Positions 30,801-39,985 of a DNA stretch of 64,000 bases are shown piece by piece (positions within the stretch are counted from its first letter, which is position 1; every line of letters starts with the position of its first letter). Below the pieces are notes generated by a model. The model was not told the DNA's origin. It saw only the letters and a program-made list of their open reading frames with translations, and searched no databases. A program made the position numbers and the translations under genes. This DNA is from Bacteroidia bacterium (GTDB taxonomy: Bacteria > Bacteroidota > Bacteroidia > NS11-12g > UBA955): NCBI GenBank assembly GCA_023653095.1, contig JAMNXP010000006.1, forward strand, positions 51,893 through 115,892, written 5' to 3'.

Positions 30801-31383
30801 CGCAATTTATTTTTACAAAAAAACGAAAGGATTTATTGCCTGTTTTTTGTTTGTCAAGGGTTTTAATCTTCACTGCAAAAGCTTTTGCCAATGGAAATGC
30901 TTCACTAGAGGCAATTACCTCAATATGGTTAACAAAACTAGATTTTGATTGAATTTGGGGAAACTTACTATTGAAAGCATTAGTTACAAAAACAAAGGTG
31001 TAATTATTGATTTCCAAGTTCCAGGTTGCCAAATAAACTCCATTTTGATTGATCAGTCCAAACTGATTTCCCAACTGTGGAACAACTTGAAAATCTTGAC
31101 ATGTCCATTCAATGGGTTTGCCTTGATAAAATAAAAATGCATCAATATTTTTGTTTTTCAGCTCATCAAACCATGGCATGAACGACTTTGCCTGACCAAA
31201 TGAATCTTTAAGTTTCAGAATTAAATCATCTGCTTCTGTAATTTCTTGTTGAGCTTCATCAATGATTTTCTGTGAATTGGGTTCGCTACCGTGTTCATTT
31301 AAATTAAGAAACACACCCGAGGCCAATAGAATCAATCCTAGGGCCCTTAACAAAACACCTAGTATGCTTAATACACGGCGCAT
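27772..31383 (-). CDS. Large membrane sensor histidine kinase (HAMP, HisKA, HATPase)
   Basis: 1203 aa with many TMs, HAMP LVSKRISEPLLLIGSKLAKIKLG, H-box VAHEIKNPLTPMRLSLQHL, N/G boxes. Confidence 0.9.
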   Translation of the reverse strand: MRRVLSILGVLLRALGLILLASGVFLNLNEHGSEPNSQKIIDEAQQEITEADDLILKLKDSFGQAKSFMPWFDELKNKNIDAFLFYQGKPIEWTCQDFQVVPQLGNQFGLINQNGVYLATWNLEINNYTFVFVTNAFNSKFPQIQSKSSFVNHIEVIASSEAFPLAKAFAVKIKTLDKQKTGNKSFRFFVKINCVNNPVWGDLLLLLGWIFLTAGIYCLSVLKNGLWRRIPLSALLWMIWALGISNGLLGQSLSQFRLFSPNVFSPNPFLNSLGVTIIWALIGLWLVRNLKFYRKELINTAPVLILLLRWSLLLVAGSILYYSAELSAYIIHSTNIAFDFTELLLIDYISTLSVLLIVILLASALVVLDFVIHTGKSNWSLFFFAFLFSAVVGYHDLFIGASLLLFLLVWLGHQTWNNLGFPGLRRWLEIILPALFISAVIKGELGKKERIQQELLAQNLVVKYDDFVNGLLLDIENSFSTDLAVLHFITGKSEGDKAQLVENLRTQYFSELNDQFEFEVFDFNDSGRNFRIQNSLDLSALNSLYNSDGSLQITPHFVQITERRLRGAYVGRFPVYKDSQFSALYFTLLTPKSLENNGQLSDQIKPSEVEKLRDENSFSYAIYNRDRLSKNTGSYEYPLQSPFGSANGFVTKGKNRHFILYDSFNNQVVVTDTAHGLLHETFQFTLFILGGFLIYFFIYWVVWIEKWVFLKAGLVNDTMPTSHWLISKKLQLYMTWLLMLIFIIVLVVTVNFFVSKNTFAQQQDLLRKTTNIATKISSQISLDQLENKYEVGLVYDLSEAYGADINVFDRYGQLIVSTHNAFFRDRFRGNLMNPTVYRDFNAGKQNAILAEEKISDLEYLSAYSVINDNDLNIRGFVNVPYYSNRNDLYNEISNFVVAIINLFALIFAASLILTNLVSKRISEPLLLIGSKLAKIKLGQRNQPIQWEGEDEIGQLVAEYNHMLAQLDESLNKLAETEREEAWREMAKQVAHEIKNPLTPMRLSLQHLQYSMNRGDDNLKEKISRTADLLIRQIDSLSNMAEEFSSFAKMPEPKLEPTDITQVLADAIALNEREMGFSIEVQLCEFEVEIMADAHQLVRVFNNLLKNAIQAIPEDRKGKIQVKQTLDLKLQKVIITVQDNGKGIPPELFNKIFSPNFSTKNSGMGLGLAITRKIVEQFNGSIDFETKLDVGTTFTLVFPTKASI

Positions 31384-32345
31384 TGTTTTTCTAAATATCC
31401 TGCGACATAATCATGAATGGCTTCTTTGAAATCCCAAAATGGGACAGAATAACCGGCTAATCTAACCCTATCCATAGCAGCTTGGGTGAAATACTGATAA
31501 TTATTCCTGATATCTTCGGGCATATCCACATATTTAATGTTTGGTGCTAAATTTAAGGCCTCAAACACTCCCGTTGCGAGTTCCAGAAAAGTATGCGCTT
31601 GTCCGCTTCCCAAATTATAGATTCCTGAATTTTTACGATTTTCCATAAAGTGAATTAAGACGTTCAATACATCTTTAACGTATACAAAATCTCGGCGTTG
31701 TCCACCATCTGGGTAATCATATCGATAACTTTTAAACAAGGAAACCTCTCCCTTATCTTTAATCTGATTGAAGGCATGAAACACCACACTGGCCATTCGC
31801 CCTTTGTGATACTCATTTGGTCCAAAAACGTTGAAAAACTTAAATCCCGCCCAAAACGGTGGGTGATTCCCTGCTTCTGCCTGCTCCTCAACCCACAAGT
31901 CAAACAATTGCTTGCTCTCTCCATAGGGATTCATGGGCTTCAATTTACTGCGTCCTTCAGGGTTGTCATCAAATCCAAATTCACCATTCCCATAGGTAGC
32001 TGCCGAACTCGCATAAATGAATGGAATGGAAAATTTTGTGCACGCATTCCAAAGTTTTTTGGAATAATCAACGTTCAAATGATTCAAAACATCCCAATCA
32101 AATTCATTGGTTCTGGTTCTGGCACCTATGTGAAAAAGAAACTGAACTTTGGGGGCATTTTCAATCAACCAATCCGGAAATTCTTCTCTATCAATACGGG
32201 CCTTTAGATTCTTGTTGACCAAATTGGGAAGCTTAGATGCATGGCTAAAATCATCAACCGCAATCAATTCGCCATAGCCAAGTTCCTGAAGTTTTCCCAA
32301 AAGAGCGGAGCCAATAAATCCGCAAGCACCCGTAACAATGATCAT
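31368..32345 (-). CDS. hldD: ADP-glyceromanno-heptose 6-epimerase
   Basis: MIIVTGACGFIGSALLGKL, NVFGPNEYHKGRMASV, YVKDV. Internal start MIIVTG preferred. Confidence 0.9.
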   Translation of the reverse strand: MIIVTGACGFIGSALLGKLQELGYGELIAVDDFSHASKLPNLVNKNLKARIDREEFPDWLIENAPKVQFLFHIGARTRTNEFDWDVLNHLNVDYSKKLWNACTKFSIPFIYASSAATYGNGEFGFDDNPEGRSKLKPMNPYGESKQLFDLWVEEQAEAGNHPPFWAGFKFFNVFGPNEYHKGRMASVVFHAFNQIKDKGEVSLFKSYRYDYPDGGQRRDFVYVKDVLNVLIHFMENRKNSGIYNLGSGQAHTFLELATGVFEALNLAPNIKYVDMPEDIRNNYQYFTQAAMDRVRLAGYSVPFWDFKEAIHDYVAGYLEKQCAVY

Positions 32346-32372
32346 GAAACAAAAATAGGCATTAAATTCGTG

Positions 32373-32744
32373 TGTGTGAAACATCCCTTGGAGATCCCCA
32401 ATAATCCACCCGAAGATTTAAATTTACAATTGGGTAGTCCTCTTTATTTAGAAGAAATCAAACTGCAAATTGAAAAGGACTTTGGGATATCGGGCTTTCT
32501 TTTTTCGGGGGATAATTACACGGATTTGGCCTCTTTACTTCCAGAATTATTGGTTGTTGTGGAGAGCCTCAGAACAAACAGAAACTCAGACTGGATGAAA
32601 ATTGTTTACCGTGTTGATCTCACCGAGAAACAATATAAGTTTGTCCAAAAAATGGGCGGCGACACCCATGAAAATATGGCAAAAGCCGTGCTTCTGAGAG
32701 AATTTCAAAAAGTTCATACCCGAAAACAACACTCTCGTACTTGA
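32373..32744 (+). CDS. Hypothetical protein
   Basis: In-frame part of ORF 32241..32744 that does not overlap hldD; start uncertain (non-ATG or nearby). Confidence 0.45.
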   Translation, partial: CVKHPLEIPNNPPEDLNLQLGSPLYLEEIKLQIEKDFGISGFLFSGDNYTDLASLLPELLVVVESLRTNRNSDWMKIVYRVDLTEKQYKFVQKMGGDTHENMAKAVLLREFQKVHTRKQHSRT

Positions 32745-32778
32745 TAATCTACTACTATTTGTGGAAATTTGCATTTCT

Positions 32779-33333
32779 ATGAAGTTAAAAGACATCGTTT
32801 CAGTAACCGGAATGCCCGGCTTGCACAAAATATTGGGACAAAATAAATCTGGTTTGATCCTTGAAGCTTTGGCCGATGGTAAAAAATTCTCTACCAACCT
32901 TAGACAACGCGTAAGTATTCTTTCTGACATCTCTATGTTTGAAGAAGAAGGCGAAGTTAAATTGGCTGTGGTTCTTCAAAACGTAAAAGCGTTAGAAGAA
33001 AAAGGTGAAACTATCCCAACCGGAAAAGCTGACAACGATGAGGTTAAAGCCTTCATGTCAAAGGTTATGCCCAACTACGATCGTGAAAGAGTTTATCCAA
33101 GTGATATGAAAAAGTTGTGTGCATGGTATCACCTTTTGAAAGATAAATTAGATTTCGCAACTCTTCACGAAGAAGAAACTGAAGGTTCTGAAGGTTCTGA
33201 TTCAGATGCACCAGTTGCAAAAGCCAAGCCCGATGTGAGCAAGACCGCGGCTAAGTCAGCCGTTAAAACTGCTACCAAAACTGCTGCAGGAGTAAAAGCA
33301 AAAACCGCTACTCCTCGTAAAATGGGTAGCTAA
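32779..33333 (+). CDS. DUF5606-like conserved protein
   Basis: MKLKDIVSVTGMPGLHKILGQNKSGLILEALADGKKF..., Ala/Lys-rich tail. Confidence 0.75.
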   Translation: MKLKDIVSVTGMPGLHKILGQNKSGLILEALADGKKFSTNLRQRVSILSDISMFEEEGEVKLAVVLQNVKALEEKGETIPTGKADNDEVKAFMSKVMPNYDRERVYPSDMKKLCAWYHLLKDKLDFATLHEEETEGSEGSDSDAPVAKAKPDVSKTAAKSAVKTATKTAAGVKAKTATPRKMGS

Positions 33334-33344
33334 TACCAATCATT

Positions 33345-35048
33345 ATGGCTTCATTTATTCCTGAGGGTTTCCGAATTGATTCGGCACAATCTGTTGTTAC
33401 CTTATTTAATGAGTTGCTTGAAAGACCCATCAATCATGTGGGTGATTTCAACAATTGGTTGAAAGATGCTAGCGACCTAGAAAGTCATATCTCCGAAGAT
33501 ATGGCTTGGCGCTATATTCGCATGACTTGTGATACTAAAAATAAAGATCACGAATCAAAGTACCTGCAGTTTGTTCAGGAAATCCAACCTCAATTGGCAC
33601 CCCTAGAAGATCAACTCAATCGCAAAATTGCAGAATGCTCTTTCACTCAGGAGCTTGAAAATGAGTCCAACCCCCGAAGCACTGCTCATCGCATTTATTT
33701 TAGGGGAGTTAGAAAAGCCATAGAAATTTTCAGAGAAGAGAACATTGAAATTCAATCTGAATTAAGCACCTTAGCCCAGGAATATTCTTCGATTCAAGGA
33801 AGTATGAGCATTGACTGGAACGGTGAAGAAATCACCCTCCAGAAAGCTTCTAACTTTCTGCTTGAACCCGATAGAGATCTTCGCCAAAAAGCCTGGAAGA
33901 GTATCCAACAAAGAAGAACCCAAGACACTGAAAAGTTGGAGAACATTTTCGATCTGATGGTAGCAAAACGTCATCAAATGGCCGTCAATGCTGGGTTTGA
34001 TAACTACCGTGATTATATGTTCGCCGCCTTGGGTAGATACGACTACAACGCACAAGACTGTAAAGATTTTCATAAAGCCATTGAAGAGCATGTAGTTCCA
34101 TTGACCAAAAAAGTCACTCTTAAACGCAAAGAACAGATGCAACTAGAGGTTCTGAAACCGTGGGACACCTCAGTAGATCCGCTAAATAGACCGGCTCTTA
34201 AACCCTTTAGCAATGGAGTTGACCTATTGGAAAAAGGCATCAAAAATCTACATCAATTAGACCCCTTCTTCTCTCAATGTTTAACCACCATGAAAGAAAA
34301 AGGACTGCTTGACCTAGACAGCAGAGTAGGCAAAGCTCCAGGTGGCTACAACTATCCACTAGCCGAAACCAACATGCCCTTTATTTTCATGAATGCCACC
34401 GGCAATTTGAGAGACGTTGAAACTTTGGTACACGAAGCTGGACATGCCATACACAGTTTTCTGATGGCTCCATTGTCGTTGAACGCATTCAAAAACACTC
34501 CAAGCGAGGTAGCCGAACTTGCATCTATGAGCATGGAATTGTTGAGCATGGAAGGCTGGCAACACTATTTTGATTCACCCGAAGACCTGCAAAGGGCCAA
34601 AATGGAACAAATTGAGGGGGTAATCAATACCCTTCCATGGATTGCCACAGTAGACGCCTTCCAACACTGGATCTATGAAAATCCTAACCACAGCCGCGAA
34701 GACCGAATGAATGCATGGAACCAAATCCAAGAGCGCTTCGGAACAGGCGTAGTAGATTACACTGGGTTAGAATTTGCCAAAAATCACGCTTGGCACCGCC
34801 AATTGCACATTTTCGAAGTGCCATTCTACTACATCGAATACGGCATAGCCCAACTTGGCGCCATCGGAATTTGGAAAAATTACGTTGAAAAATCTCGGGA
34901 AGAAGCCCTTGCAGGTTATACCAACTTTATGAAGTTGGGCTACACCCAGAGCATCCCAGATATTTACTCTGCCGCAGGCGTTCGTTTTGATTTCTCGCCA
35001 CAATATGTATCTTCACTGATGAATTTCGTGGAGAGCCAATGGAACTAA
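33345..35048 (+). CDS. M3 family oligoendopeptidase
   Basis: LVHEAGHAIHSF zinc motif; oligoendopeptidase F-like length. Confidence 0.94.
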   Translation: MASFIPEGFRIDSAQSVVTLFNELLERPINHVGDFNNWLKDASDLESHISEDMAWRYIRMTCDTKNKDHESKYLQFVQEIQPQLAPLEDQLNRKIAECSFTQELENESNPRSTAHRIYFRGVRKAIEIFREENIEIQSELSTLAQEYSSIQGSMSIDWNGEEITLQKASNFLLEPDRDLRQKAWKSIQQRRTQDTEKLENIFDLMVAKRHQMAVNAGFDNYRDYMFAALGRYDYNAQDCKDFHKAIEEHVVPLTKKVTLKRKEQMQLEVLKPWDTSVDPLNRPALKPFSNGVDLLEKGIKNLHQLDPFFSQCLTTMKEKGLLDLDSRVGKAPGGYNYPLAETNMPFIFMNATGNLRDVETLVHEAGHAIHSFLMAPLSLNAFKNTPSEVAELASMSMELLSMEGWQHYFDSPEDLQRAKMEQIEGVINTLPWIATVDAFQHWIYENPNHSREDRMNAWNQIQERFGTGVVDYTGLEFAKNHAWHRQLHIFEVPFYYIEYGIAQLGAIGIWKNYVEKSREEALAGYTNFMKLGYTQSIPDIYSAAGVRFDFSPQYVSSLMNFVESQWN

Positions 35049-36130
35049 GTAAAAAACAAATTATCGCCGCTTTTGCGCTGGTAATTTCCTATTTTTTATT
35101 TGGACATTACATCGCTTTAGCAGGAAATTGCTGGGGCGGCTGGAACGAAATCTGCTGGAGCCGCTGGGATTCTGGACTTTACCTTGGCATCGCCAAGGAT
35201 GGCCATACGCTTTATCCTTGTCCTGACATTCCCTCTTGGAACTGTGGAAACGCTGGCTGGGCACCTCTTTATCCCGCTCTGATTCGTTTGGTTCATGAAT
35301 GTTCCATGCACCATTTTTCCCTCGCAGATGCAGGTATTTATCTAAGCACATTTTTCTGGATTGCCAGCATTTACTGGGTCAGAAATGAATCTTTTGCCGG
35401 CGCACTTCTATTACTTTTAGCCCCTGGAAACATCTATTTTCACGCTATTTTCCCCATGTCCCTCTTGGTTTTTTTCGTTCTGGGGATGTTTTACTTTCTT
35501 GAACGCCAAAAGTACCTTCTCGCTGGCATCATGGGATATTTTGCCGCTCTCTCCTATTCCATTGGATTCATTCTCATTGCGTGTTTGGGAGTTTACGTTC
35601 TCTATCAATGGTGGAAAAAACAACTATCCATTTTAAATGCCTCTAAGCTCGTCATCATTCCCAAGGCCGGAATCATTACGTGGTTCGTTTATGATTATTA
35701 TGCCACAGGCAAATGGAACGCCCTGTTTTTAATTCAAGGAAAATACGGACACCATATTAAGCTCCCCTTTGAGATGATGTACCTAAAATTCAAGGAATTA
35801 TTGGAGGCATGGGGCACCTTAAAAATGTCTATTGAACTCCAAAACTACAGCGTTTGGATAGGAGTAATTATCGCCATCATCAAATTCTATAAAGTCCGCT
35901 CGGAACAACCGCTTTGGCCCCTTTTGATGGTATTTACTCTCCTTTATTGGTGGCTACCCTACAGCAGCAGCAGCGTCACCGCTGTTTACCGAAATGTCTG
36001 TGTACTTCTACCTACTTGGATCTATTTATTCAGACACATAACTCCCCTGCAGCGATGGCTAACCTTAACAGTGATGGCCATATACTCTGTAACACAAGGA
36101 ATTCTATTTATCCAATCGATATTGGTGTAG
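35039..36130 (+). CDS. Multi-TM mannosyltransferase-like protein (PIG-V-like)
   Basis: WSRWDSGLYLGIAKDG...GWAPLYPALIRL motif with about 8-9 TM segments. Confidence 0.65.
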   Translation: MELSKKQIIAAFALVISYFLFGHYIALAGNCWGGWNEICWSRWDSGLYLGIAKDGHTLYPCPDIPSWNCGNAGWAPLYPALIRLVHECSMHHFSLADAGIYLSTFFWIASIYWVRNESFAGALLLLLAPGNIYFHAIFPMSLLVFFVLGMFYFLERQKYLLAGIMGYFAALSYSIGFILIACLGVYVLYQWWKKQLSILNASKLVIIPKAGIITWFVYDYYATGKWNALFLIQGKYGHHIKLPFEMMYLKFKELLEAWGTLKMSIELQNYSVWIGVIIAIIKFYKVRSEQPLWPLLMVFTLLYWWLPYSSSSVTAVYRNVCVLLPTWIYLFRHITPLQRWLTLTVMAIYSVTQGILFIQSILV

Positions 36131-36327
36131 GTCTTTGGTTTTTGGTCTTTGGTCTTTGGTCTTTGGTCTTTGGTCTTTGGTCTTTGGTCTTTGGCTGACG
36201 GCTGTCGGCTGTCGGCTGTCGGCTGATGGTTTAAGGGGCTCAAAGTCATAGCGAAGCGTGAGTCTCAAAGTCTCAGCAAAGCTGACCGCTGACGGCTGAT
36301 CACCGATCACCGATCACCGATCACCAT
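36130..36327 (+). repeat. Heptamer array 5 (composite): GGTCTTT x8-9, GGCTGAC/GGCTGTC/GGCTGAT, 40-nt shared module (36259-36298), CTGACCG-CTGACGG-CTGATCA, CCGATCA x3
   Basis: Direct parsing. Fills the convergent gap between 36130 (+) and 36328 (-). Confidence 0.95.
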
Positions 36328-37452
36328 TTACAAATTCCCTCTAACCGCTTGCTCGCGCTCGATACTTTCGAAAAGAGCCTTAAAATTGCCTTTTCCGAAT
36401 GACTGGGCACCTTTTCTTTGAATGATTTCAAAAAATACGGTTGGGCGATCTTCTACGGGTTTCGTAAAGATCTGCAACAAATAACCAGACTCGTCTCGGT
36501 CTACCAATATGTTTTGTCTTTTAAGATCTTCAAGGTTTTCTTCAATCTCACCTACACGATCAAGAACGTCGTCGTAATAGGTTTCAGGAACGTAAAGGAA
36601 TTCTATTCCACGGTTGCGAAGTTCTCCTACCGTTTCAGTGATGTTGTGCACTTCTATGGCAATGTGTTGAACACCAGCACCTTTATAGAATTCAATATAT
36701 TCTTCAATTTGGGATTTCTTTTTTCCTTCAGCTGGCTCGTTGATGGGGAATTTGATGTATCCGTTTCCGTTTGATACAACCTTACTCATAAGAGCGCTGT
36801 ATTCGGTACTGATATCTTTATCATCAAAGGTCAACAACAATTTGAATCCCATTACGTCTTCGTAAAAACGAACCCATTCGTTCATTTTTCCTAATTCTAC
36901 ATTCCCAACGCAATGGTCTACGTATCGAAGTCCCACGGGCTTAACATCCATGGCAAAAGCAGGCTTTTTATAACCTGGCAAAAATGGACCGTTATAGTTT
37001 TTACGCTCAACGAACTTGTGAACGGTTTCACCGTAAGTATGTATACCAGAGATGATTACGTAGCCGTTTTCGTCTTCAAAACGGGTGGGTTCCATGAATG
37101 GCTTGGCACCTCGTTTTACGGTTTCTTCGAAACTTTTGGTAGCGTCATCTACCCAAATACTTAAAAACTTAACTCCATCGCCGTGTGTGAGGTGGTGTTG
37201 AGCGATTTCAGTACTTGGATCAATAGCTGTAGTCAGAACTAAGCGGATTTTTTCTTGCTCTAAAACGTAACTTGCTCTGTCACGTACTCCCGTTTCAGGA
37301 CCTGCATAAGCCACTAATTTATATCCCCAAGCTGACTGATAGTAATAGGCGCTTTGCTTGGCGTTACCTACGTAAAATTCAATGTGATCGGTTCCATTCA
37401 AAGGAAGAAAATCCGTTTCAACGGTAGCTTTTTCCAAAACTTCGCTTTCCAT
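36328..37452 (-). CDS. hppD: 4-hydroxyphenylpyruvate dioxygenase
   Basis: VDHCVGNVELGKMNEWVRFYEDVMGFK...GVQHIAIEVHNI...GYLLQIFTKPVEDRPTVFFEIIQRKG. Start MESEVLEK preferred. Confidence 0.95.
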   Translation of the reverse strand: MESEVLEKATVETDFLPLNGTDHIEFYVGNAKQSAYYYQSAWGYKLVAYAGPETGVRDRASYVLEQEKIRLVLTTAIDPSTEIAQHHLTHGDGVKFLSIWVDDATKSFEETVKRGAKPFMEPTRFEDENGYVIISGIHTYGETVHKFVERKNYNGPFLPGYKKPAFAMDVKPVGLRYVDHCVGNVELGKMNEWVRFYEDVMGFKLLLTFDDKDISTEYSALMSKVVSNGNGYIKFPINEPAEGKKKSQIEEYIEFYKGAGVQHIAIEVHNITETVGELRNRGIEFLYVPETYYDDVLDRVGEIEENLEDLKRQNILVDRDESGYLLQIFTKPVEDRPTVFFEIIQRKGAQSFGKGNFKALFESIEREQAVRGNL

Positions 37453-37480
37453 AGTCGCGAAGTTACGAAAAATAACGAAA

Positions 37481-39985
37481 TCAATACGGGTCAACGTTGA
37501 ATTCTACCTGAATTGCATTCATGCCGTCGCTCAGAATCAAACGATCTTTTTGCGACAATAAATATGACTTGATTTTCGCCGGGGAAGGTGAATTGGAATT
37601 CAGTTTGAGTAGGAATTGCTGATTATACATGTTTTTCACCCTCGCAACCGATGGAACTACAGGTCCCAAGAGAAAATCCCCCAAATGTTGACGCAGCAGG
37701 TTATTCATAATCATGGCTCCCGTCATGCAAGTTGCTTCATTCTTGTGTTTTATGGAGATCTCTATCAACCGGCCATAGGGAGGATAAGAAAACGTCTCGC
37801 GGGCCTCCAATTCTTCGGCTGCAAAACCATCGAAATTCGATTCGTTCAATGCTTGAAAAACGGGGTGATTTTTCTTATGCGTTTGAATGATGATCTTACC
37901 AGCGGCGTCTCCTCTACCGGCACGTCCCGCCAGTTGATAGAGCTGCTGAAAGGCGCGCTCATGAGATCTAAAATCAGGAATATTTAACGACATATCTGCA
38001 TCTGGAACGCAAATCAGTTCTACAGAGTCAAAATCAATCCCTTTTGATAAAAGTTGTGTCCCCACCAAAAAATCAATTTGACCGTTATTGAAATCTTGAA
38101 TGATCTTCTGAAAATCACTCCTTTTCTTGATGCTTTGCTGGTCAAATCGGGCAATTCTTGCTTTGGGGAAATATATTTCCAGCTCTTCCACAATTTTTTC
38201 TGTTCCCGTTCCTTTCATTTGGAAGTGATTTCCGCCACAACCTGGACAAACCTTCGGTACAGCTTGTGAATGACCGCAGTAATTGCACCTCTGATTCAGG
38301 GAACTCTTATAATAAGTCAACGCAATATCGCATTGAATGCACTGCGTGGTATGTCCACACAAGGCACACTGCATATACGGAGCATAGCCTTTACGGTTGT
38401 GAAAAACAATTATTTTCTTTCCCTTTTCCCAAGATGATTTCATCTCTTCGAGCATAGGATCAGAAAAAAGCTCTTTCATCCTATTTTGCTGTTTCAGCTC
38501 CTTACTGTCTAGCCAAACCCATTGAGTGGCTTTGCGGTCATCAAATCGGTCGTCCAACCTCAGTAAAGAGATTTTTTCCACCTTTGCCAAATGCAACATT
38601 TCATAACTGGGAGTTGCAGAACCCATCATAAGCTGGGCGCCCCACTGTCTAGAAAGATAAAATGCCGCATCTCGAGCATGAAACAAGGGTCGCTTTTCAA
38701 ATTGCTTGTAACTTGGTTCGTGTTCCTCATCAATGATGATGATTCCCAACTCACAAAAGGGTGCAAACAGAGCTGATCTTGTTCCTATGATAAAATTCAC
38801 CTCCCTTCGGGCGATTTTATCATACAATTCCGTTCTTTCGTAACTTGAATAATAGTGATGCCATACGCCAATCTCTTGGGGTACAAATTCCGAAATTCGT
38901 TCAACCAAGTTTTCTGTAAGCGCTACTTCGGGCACCAAAAATAAAACTTGCTTGCCTTGTTCAAGAATTTCTAAAGCGGCTTTTAAATACAAATACGTTT
39001 TTCCACTGCCCGTAACACCTTGAATCAATACAGGAAGCCCTTTATCAAATGAAGTATTTACCTTCTCGGCTACTTCTTTTTGTTTGGACGTTAACTCGAG
39101 ATGGCTATTTCCTGCTGCCCTCAATTTAAGGTGATCTGTTTTCTCTTGAAAAATCCTCACCCAACCTTTCGATTGAAGACTGTTCAATGTGGTTCTTGAA
39201 ACCCCAGTATCTGCAACAAATTGCTTTAAAGGATGCGGTGCTCTTGCTCGTCCCAAAAGATGCATAAGAGCTTCAAACTGTTTGAGTGCTCTTTTTTCAG
39301 TGTAATTGAGAACTTCATTTGCAAAATTATCGTCTTTCCAATCGGAAGAAAGTTCAACCCAATCCAACCATTTGGGCTTGTAATTTTCACGCAATTCTTC
39401 CTGCATAGAAATCAAGCCTTTGTGGTACATTGATTTGATGGTTTTCATCACTGTTTTCTGATTCAGCAGTTGCTGAACTTGTTCAACGGTTATAATTTTT
39501 TCCTTGATGAGAAGAGATAAAACCAGATTCTCTTTTTCATCCAGTACTCCCAAATCATCTAAATTAATTTCTGGATGCAACGAAATTTTGGTTTGTGATT
39601 GAACCCTATATCCTGCCGGCAATGCAACATTGAGTACATCGCCTAAATTCGACAGATAATACCTACTGATCCATTCCCAAAACTCCATCTGCAACGGTGT
39701 TACTATGGGTCGGTCATCTAAAATTTCAATGATGTAATTGGCTTGATATCCTTCCGGCGGTTGCTCGGTGATTTTCCAAACTATACCTGAATATACTTTT
39801 TTAACTCCAAAGGGAACGGCCACCCTCATGCCAATTACCAACAACTCGTTCCACTCGTAGGGTAAACGATAGGTGTAAACCTTGGGTAAAGGCAGCGGCA
39901 ACAGTATTTCTGCAAATAGGGTTATTCTCTCTTCCAAGTCCAAAAAATTACAGCGGAAGATAAACCAGAATGTACTTATAAACAA
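37481..39985 (-). CDS. priA: Primosomal protein N' (PriA helicase); exact start uncertain
   Basis: GVTGSGKTYLYLKA, IIIDEEHEPSYKQ, zinc-binding CALCGHTTQCIQCDIALTYYKSSLNQRCNYCGH. Confidence 0.95.
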   Translation of the reverse strand: MFISTFWFIFRCNFLDLEERITLFAEILLPLPLPKVYTYRLPYEWNELLVIGMRVAVPFGVKKVYSGIVWKITEQPPEGYQANYIIEILDDRPIVTPLQMEFWEWISRYYLSNLGDVLNVALPAGYRVQSQTKISLHPEINLDDLGVLDEKENLVLSLLIKEKIITVEQVQQLLNQKTVMKTIKSMYHKGLISMQEELRENYKPKWLDWVELSSDWKDDNFANEVLNYTEKRALKQFEALMHLLGRARAPHPLKQFVADTGVSRTTLNSLQSKGWVRIFQEKTDHLKLRAAGNSHLELTSKQKEVAEKVNTSFDKGLPVLIQGVTGSGKTYLYLKAALEILEQGKQVLFLVPEVALTENLVERISEFVPQEIGVWHHYYSSYERTELYDKIARREVNFIIGTRSALFAPFCELGIIIIDEEHEPSYKQFEKRPLFHARDAAFYLSRQWGAQLMMGSATPSYEMLHLAKVEKISLLRLDDRFDDRKATQWVWLDSKELKQQNRMKELFSDPMLEEMKSSWEKGKKIIVFHNRKGYAPYMQCALCGHTTQCIQCDIALTYYKSSLNQRCNYCGHSQAVPKVCPGCGGNHFQMKGTGTEKIVEELEIYFPKARIARFDQQSIKKRSDFQKIIQDFNNGQIDFLVGTQLLSKGIDFDSVELICVPDADMSLNIPDFRSHERAFQQLYQLAGRAGRGDAAGKIIIQTHKKNHPVFQALNESNFDGFAAEELEARETFSYPPYGRLIEISIKHKNEATCMTGAMIMNNLLRQHLGDFLLGPVVPSVARVKNMYNQQFLLKLNSNSPSPAKIKSYLLSQKDRLILSDGMNAIQVEFNVDPY

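Noticed and set aside
35914-36310. ORFs 35914..36198, 36022..36249 and 36104..36310
   Set aside because: Antisense or out-of-frame to the mannosyltransferase-like gene and array 5; composition follows the repeat.
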